A program made the position numbers and the translations under genes. From assembly GCA_041611095.1 (NCBI GenBank), contig JBFINP010000001.1, positions 62,001-126,000 on the forward strand: a stretch of DNA of 64,000 bases, in the 5' to 3' direction. Shown in pieces: positions 60,512 to 64,000 of the stretch. The stretch comes from UBA6912 sp041611095. GTDB lineage: Bacteria > Actinomycetota > Acidimicrobiia > Spongiisociales > UBA5794. The notes beneath the pieces were generated by a model that saw nothing but the letters and a program-made list of their open reading frames with translations, ran no database searches and was not told the origin of the DNA. Every line of letters begins with the position of its first letter. Within the stretch, counting starts at the first letter, position 1.

Positions 60512-61294
60512 TCAATCGCCGGTGGCGGCGGCGATGGCGTGGAACCCGCCGTCGACGTGGATGACCTCCCCCGAGGTCATCGGCGCCCAGTCCGAGAGAA
60601 GCACCGCGACCATCTGGGCCACCGGCGCGGGATCGGAGGTGTCCCAACCGAGCGGCGCCCGGTTCCTCCACACGTCGTCGAATTGGGAGAACCCAGGTAT
60701 CCCTTTGGCGGCGACCGTCGACAGCGGCCCCGCGGAGACCGCATTGACCCGGATCCCGTCCTCGCCCAGATCGCGGGCGAGGTAGCGGGTCACGGCCTGC
60801 AGCGCGGCCTTGGCGACCCCCATCCAGTCGTAGGCCGGCCAGGCCTGGCTGTTGTCGAAGTCGAGGGTCACGAGCGCCCCTCCCCCAGCCTGCTTCATGA
60901 GGGGGCGTAGCGCCACCGCAAGGGTCTTGTACGAGAACGCCGACGTGAGGAACGCCGTGCCCGCGCTCTCCGGAGGGGTGTTGAGGAAGTTGCCGCCAAG
61001 GGCGTCCTCGGGGGCGAAGGCGATGGCGTGGAGTGCGCCGTCGACGGCGCCCCACCGCGAGGTCAGCTCGGCTTGGAGGGCCGCAACGTGGGATGCGTCG
61101 TTGATGTCGAGCTCGAGGACGTCGGGCGGATCCGGCAACCGCTGGGCGGATCGCTCGGTGAGGCGGAGTCCCCGGCCGAATCCGGTGAGCACGAGCTCGG
61201 CACCTTGCTCCTGGGCGATCCGTGCCGTGTGCCAGGCGATCGACCCATCAGTGAGGACACCGGTGATGACGAGACGCTTCCCATCGAGCAGCAC
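60512..61294 (-). CDS. fabI: Enoyl-ACP reductase (NADH)
   Basis: Last reductive step of fatty-acid elongation. 260 residues, FabI/InhA type: GKRLVITGVLTDGSIAWHTA, and the catalytic Tyr-(6)-Lys in YDWMGVAKAAL, then RVNAVSAGPLSTVAAKGIPG. GTG 61294 is seven bases after GGAGGG; GTG 61300 would touch it. No fabG neighbour, unlike mycobacterial inhA. Confidence 0.94.
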   Translation of the reverse strand: MLLDGKRLVITGVLTDGSIAWHTARIAQEQGAELVLTGFGRGLRLTERSAQRLPDPPDVLELDINDASHVAALQAELTSRWGAVDGALHAIAFAPEDALGGNFLNTPPESAGTAFLTSAFSYKTLAVALRPLMKQAGGGALVTLDFDNSQAWPAYDWMGVAKAALQAVTRYLARDLGEDGIRVNAVSAGPLSTVAAKGIPGFSQFDDVWRNRAPLGWDTSDPAPVAQMVAVLLSDWAPMTSGEVIHVDGGFHAIAAATGD

Positions 61295-61336
61295 GCACAC
61301 TCCCTCCGCGAAGTTGGCAACGATGTTAGGTCGGAA

Positions 61337-61357
61337 GCCGGCCCGCTCTCGGCCGGC
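61337..61357. terminator. Hairpin between the 61391 membrane gene and fabI
   Basis: gccggcc, seven bases, ggccggc: a seven-pair GC stem 34 bases after the stop of the upstream minus-strand gene and 43 before fabI. No T run. Could be a terminator or part of the fabI leader. Confidence 0.45.
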
Positions 61358-61390
61358 GTGCTTGGCAGAGGGCATGCGTCGCGAGGCGGC

Positions 61391-61744
61391 TCATACGTTG
61401 GCCCAAGCACGTAGACCGAGGCCCATCACGAACAGAAGCAGCAGCCCGTACGACAACGCCGGGCGGCGGGCCATCGCGGCCCGGTAGACATAGGCGAGGC
61501 TGAGCGTGATGGCGATCACGACGCCGTAGAAGACGTGAAAACCGTCGCCGGGGCGCAAGCCCTGCCCCCACAACCACAGACCGGCGCCGACCTGGACGAG
61601 CATGGCTCCGATGGCGACGGCGGTGGCGATCCGGAATCGGCGATCGGGCTCACGCTTGATGAGCGCCAGAGCGATCCCCCACAGTCCGACGAGGCCCGTG
61701 CTGACGACGGCGACATAGAACCAGTCCTGGTGAAAACCGAGCAT
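61391..61744 (-). CDS. Four-helix membrane protein of unknown function
   Basis: 117 residues with segments near 8-28, 38-60, 67-87 and 95-113; one His in the first segment region (GFHQDWFYVA) and one near 70 (FHVFYG). No family recognised with confidence. ATG 61744 is seven bases after TAACCT (61752-61757), probably leaderless. Confidence 0.7.
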   Translation of the reverse strand: MLGFHQDWFYVAVVSTGLVGLWGIALALIKREPDRRFRIATAVAIGAMLVQVGAGLWLWGQGLRPGDGFHVFYGVVIAITLSLAYVYRAAMARRPALSYGLLLLFVMGLGLRAWANV

Positions 61745-61782
61745 CCGGTCGAGGTTAGATGGCAGTCGAGTCCCGCCAAGCG

Positions 61783-61820
61783 AAACACCTGCGGGGCGGG
61801 GGAAGCCGCCGCAGGTGTTT
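61783..61820. terminator. Strong hairpin between two membrane-protein genes
   Basis: aaacacctgcgg and ccgcaggtgttt form a perfect 12-base stem with a 14-base GC-rich loop. On the minus strand it lies 37 bases after the stop at 61858 and ends in GTTT, so it probably terminates that gene. Confidence 0.7.
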
Positions 61821-61857
61821 CTGTGGGTCCGGCCCGGGGGTCGTGGGCCGTGGGGAG

Positions 61858-62199
61858 TCAGCCGGCGAGGCCATCCGGAAGCTCGAGGGGGGACAGACGC
61901 AGCCGGAGGCCGGTCTGATCCGGTGAGGGGGTCGAGCCCCCGGATGACTCGCCGCCACGCCGGAGCCGGTTGACATCGACTGTCGCGGCCCGCCGGTGGC
62001 TTCGAGAGGGGGGTGAGAGCGCAACGCTCTCACGCAACCGCGTGCCGAACGTTCCGATCACGATGGGGATGATCACGAGCAGCGCAACGGTGTGAGCCGG
62101 GGGGATCAGACTCGCCACCGGAATGCCGCTCGACACGAGCATCGCCACGAATGCCGGTGCAGCCACCACGCTCCACCAGACGTTTCGTCCTGCCACCAT
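61858..62199 (-). CDS. Small membrane protein, two helices and a basic/Ser-rich tail
   Basis: 113 residues: hydrophobic segments near 8-28 and 34-52, then a polar Arg/Ser-rich tail of about 60. ATG 62199 follows AGAGAGGTAGGG. No family seen. AT-rich DNA at 62270-62316 probably holds its promoter (TTGTAA on the minus strand). Confidence 0.6.
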   Translation of the reverse strand: MVAGRNVWWSVVAAPAFVAMLVSSGIPVASLIPPAHTVALLVIIPIVIGTFGTRLRESVALSPPSRSHRRAATVDVNRLRRGGESSGGSTPSPDQTGLRLRLSPLELPDGLAG

Positions 62200-62346
62200 C
62201 CCTACCTCTCTCTGTCGGACGCTCCGCTTCCACCAAAGTGAGCGTCTCTCCTGTAGCTATGACACACGACCTGTGGATTTATTACAAGGATTTTCGACTT
62301 TTTTCGCGTCCCGGCTCGGGTTCGTCGAAACCGAGTCCGGACGCGT

Positions 62347-62385
62347 GCACCGCCCGCTGAGGGGGAGGAATTCAGCGGGCGGTGC
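62347..62385. terminator. Hairpin after the 62432 membrane-protein gene
   Basis: gcaccgcccgctga and tcagcgggcggtgc: a perfect 14-base stem around an 11-base loop, 46 bases beyond the stop at 62432 on the minus strand. The region 62200-62431 otherwise holds only the promoter DNA of the next gene. Confidence 0.7.
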
Positions 62386-62431
62386 GCAGGGACACGGAGA
62401 GCGCCGGGGGAACAGCGCTCAGCACCGTGCG

Positions 62432-62809
62432 TCAGAAAGTCACAACGTGATCCAGAGAACGGTCACCACTCATGGCCTCTCGTCCGTGATACGAGTACGC
62501 CGAACCGGCGGCCGCCACGCCACGAGCCGGAGCCCAGGCGTTGACGGTCGGCAGCGGGCGATACGGCAACGTTCCGTCGCCAACGGGGCGCACCGGAGCA
62601 CCGACCTCGGTGTCCGCGGTGTGGCGTCCGCGACGGCTGAAGGCTGAGACGATCCCAGTGATCACGGCTATCGCGATGACAGCCACGATCGATTCGACTG
62701 GCGGCGGAACGAAGCCAGGAACCGTATTGGCAGCAACGTACAAGACACCGACCAGCACGCCGGCGGTCACGGCCAGATTCCAGAGCATCCTTCTCTCCCA
62801 GAGATGCAT
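62432..62809 (-). CDS. Hypothetical two-helix membrane protein
   Basis: 125 residues: segments near 8-28 (LWNLAVTAGVLVGVLYVAA) and 38-57 (IVAVIAIAVITGIVSAF), followed by a polar tail (PYRPLPTVNAWAP). ATG 62809 follows GGAAGGA. Earlier starts up to 62857 are possible. No family recognised. Confidence 0.6.
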   Translation of the reverse strand: MHLWERRMLWNLAVTAGVLVGVLYVAANTVPGFVPPPVESIVAVIAIAVITGIVSAFSRRGRHTADTEVGAPVRPVGDGTLPYRPLPTVNAWAPARGVAAAGSAYSYHGREAMSGDRSLDHVVTF

Positions 62810-62968
62810 CACGCGTCCTTCCCTTTCAGACGGCTGGTGGCGCCGGCTGCGTGCCAACGCCAGCCACCCGTCGTCGAGACCCCTACCAACAACCTCGACG
62901 AGAAAGACCTTCGGTGTCCACGTCCCTTACCAGCGTGGCGACCTCGTCCCTCTCCCCTGAGTACGCGG

Positions 62969-62982
62969 GTCCTACCTAGGAC
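62969..62982. promoter_or_regulatory. Inverted repeat upstream of the 62432 gene
   Basis: gtccta-cc-taggac, perfect six-base arms, in the 280-base spacer between the membrane-protein gene and the methyltransferase gene. Could be an operator for either divergent gene. The rest of the spacer shows nothing clear. Confidence 0.3.
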
Positions 62983-63062
62983 GGGATATTCGCGCGTCGC
63001 AACGACCTTTGCATCCTCACTTTTGAGGAAACAGCGACAAAAGGTCCTTGGAGTGGGAAATC

Positions 63063-63078
63063 TGGGTCGATCGACCCA
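63063..63078. promoter_or_regulatory. Perfect 16-base palindrome at the methyltransferase promoter
   Basis: tgggtcgatcgaccca is fully symmetric and runs into CATACT (63077-63082), the probable -10 box six bases before GTG 63089. A dimeric regulator bound here would block that promoter. Confidence 0.5.
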
Positions 63079-63088
63079 TACTGCAGTG

Positions 63089-64000
63089 GTGATCTCTGTC
63101 GTTCCCCATGACGTGGCTCATCGCGGTGAGGCCGTGGCCCGGCTGGACGGTAAGACCTACTTCATCGCCGGTGCGCTCCCGGGTGAGCGGGTCAGCGGCG
63201 AGGTCGTGACCGACAAGGGCAACTGGGCTCGTTTGGAGCTGAAGCGTGTCGAAGATCCGTCGCCCGATCGCATCACGCCGCGCTGCAGACACTTCGACGA
63301 GTGCGGCGGATGCCAGTGGCAATTCGCCGAGCGCCGCCTCCAGGCGGACTGGAAAGGCACCATCGTTGCGGGCCAGCTCGCCCACCTCGGAGGCCTCGAG
63401 GATGCGCAGGTACGCCCCACCGTGATGCCCGGCCCCGCTTTCGGATACCGCAACCGGATGGATTTTCGGGTGGCGAAGGGCCGGCCGGCGCTGTCGCAGG
63501 CCCGCTCCAACAACCTCGTCGCGTTGGACGAGTGCCCGCTCCTCCATCCGACACTTCACGACCTGTTCAACCGGTTGGGACCCCTGGACGGTGTCCGGCG
63601 CATCACGCTCCGGCTCGGCGTGCGCACCGGAGACGTGCTGGTCGCCATCGCGGGTGATGTCCCCGCCGCTGCTCCCGATTGGGGCGTGAGCGTCGTCCGA
63701 GCCTCGGGGCGGCGTACCGTCCCCATCACCGGTGACCCGTGGCTGTACGAGGTGGCCGCTGGCGTCAGGTTCCGAATCTCGCCGCTGGCCTTCTTCCAGA
63801 ACAACACCGACGGAGCCGACGCCCTGGTGGAACTCGTGGCCGAGGCGACGGACCTCCGCGACGACGACGTGCTGCTCGATGGCTTCGCCGGCGGTGGTCT
63901 CTTCGCAGCAACCATCGGACGATCCGCAGGCCGGGTCATCGCCGTCGAAGGCGACCGCGCCGCAGTCGACGACCTGCGGACCAACCTCCGCGGCGTCGAT
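63089..64000 (+). CDS. RNA m5U methyltransferase, TrmA/RlmD family, 3'-truncated by window end
   Basis: SAM-dependent methyltransferase of the COG2265 family. At least 304 residues are visible: N-terminal TRAM-like part, iron-sulfur cluster cysteines in CRHFDECGGCQW and DECPLL, a central domain with FFQNNTDGADALVEL, and the SAM site LLDGFAGGGLFAATIG. The C-terminal catalytic Cys region is beyond the window. RlmD and TrmA types cannot be told apart here. GTG 63089 is six bases after CATACT, a probable leaderless start; GTG 63086 is the alternative. Confidence 0.88.
   Translation, partial: MISVVPHDVAHRGEAVARLDGKTYFIAGALPGERVSGEVVTDKGNWARLELKRVEDPSPDRITPRCRHFDECGGCQWQFAERRLQADWKGTIVAGQLAHLGGLEDAQVRPTVMPGPAFGYRNRMDFRVAKGRPALSQARSNNLVALDECPLLHPTLHDLFNRLGPLDGVRRITLRLGVRTGDVLVAIAGDVPAAAPDWGVSVVRASGRRTVPITGDPWLYEVAAGVRFRISPLAFFQNNTDGADALVELVAEATDLRDDDVLLDGFAGGGLFAATIGRSAGRVIAVEGDRAAVDDLRTNLRGVD

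Noticed and set aside
1..64000. CRISPR arrays, insertion sequences, prophage genes, tRNA or rRNA genes
   Set aside because: I looked for spaced direct repeats, transposase or integrase motifs and tRNA-like cloverleafs and found none. A dedicated tRNA scan could still find something I missed by eye.

Overview
This is a GC-rich chromosomal window from an actinomycete-type bacterium. The evidence is the gene order (lepB beside a DUF2469 gene, rpsP-KH-rimM, recG-rsmD-coaD and a Rv2927c-like gene), separate F420 genes cofG and cofH, many GTG and TTG starts, and many start codons 6-9 bases after a TAnnnT -10 box, as in leaderless actinobacterial mRNAs. Cys-containing SLH-like repeats and a pentapeptide/OmpA lipoprotein make me lean towards Acidimicrobiia, but that is inference. 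I see no transposase, integrase, CRISPR array, tRNA or rRNA.

Layout. Positions 1-2.7 kb (minus): DUF2469, lepB, an AlkA-like glycosylase, rplS and trmD. 2.8-7.2 kb: acyl-CoA dehydrogenase, then a Zur-like regulator with a znuABC zinc/manganese importer. 7.2-10.2 kb: cofH and cofG, which make the deazaflavin FO for F420. 10.5-13 kb: a CPA2 antiporter with a USP-like tail. 13-32.4 kb: a large amine-catabolism region. It holds two aldehyde dehydrogenases, an FAD amine oxidase, two class III aminotransferases, a TetR and an Lrp regulator, a GNAT, an Ntn hydrolase, and an operon running gabT-small ORF-potD-potA-potB-potC-SDR-amidohydrolase. In its middle sit a lipoprotein, a membrane protein and a beta-propeller/SLH protein flanked by two related hairpins. 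32.4-35.8 kb: a DUF2383 gene behind a 37-residue peptide gene with a SigB/SigF-like promoter, then two lipoproteins.

35.7-64 kb is mostly housekeeping on the minus strand: rimM, khpA, rpsP, ffh; ftsY, smc; mutM, rnc, plsX, rpmF, DUF177; Rv2927c-like, coaD, rsmD; recG; ddl; fabI. Plus-strand genes lie between these blocks: an alkyltransferase-like protein, deoA, etfBA, a lone substrate-binding lipoprotein, a DrrAB-type exporter, rpmB, a cold-shock-like protein, and a truncated RNA m5U methyltransferase at the right edge.

Two themes stand out. First, the usual block ffh-rpsP-KH-rimM-trmD-rplS-lepB is split: rimM and trmD face the same way but are separated by about 33 kb of catabolic and transport genes. 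Second, those genes fit a route in which polyamines or related amines are imported by PotABCD, oxidised or transaminated to aldehydes, oxidised to acids, and passed through GABA to succinate. The GNAT, Ntn hydrolase and amidohydrolase suggest that acylated or amide-linked amines may also be handled. Starts were chosen from Shine-Dalgarno sites, 4-base overlaps with upstream stops, or the -10 spacing; uncertain ones are noted in the entries.
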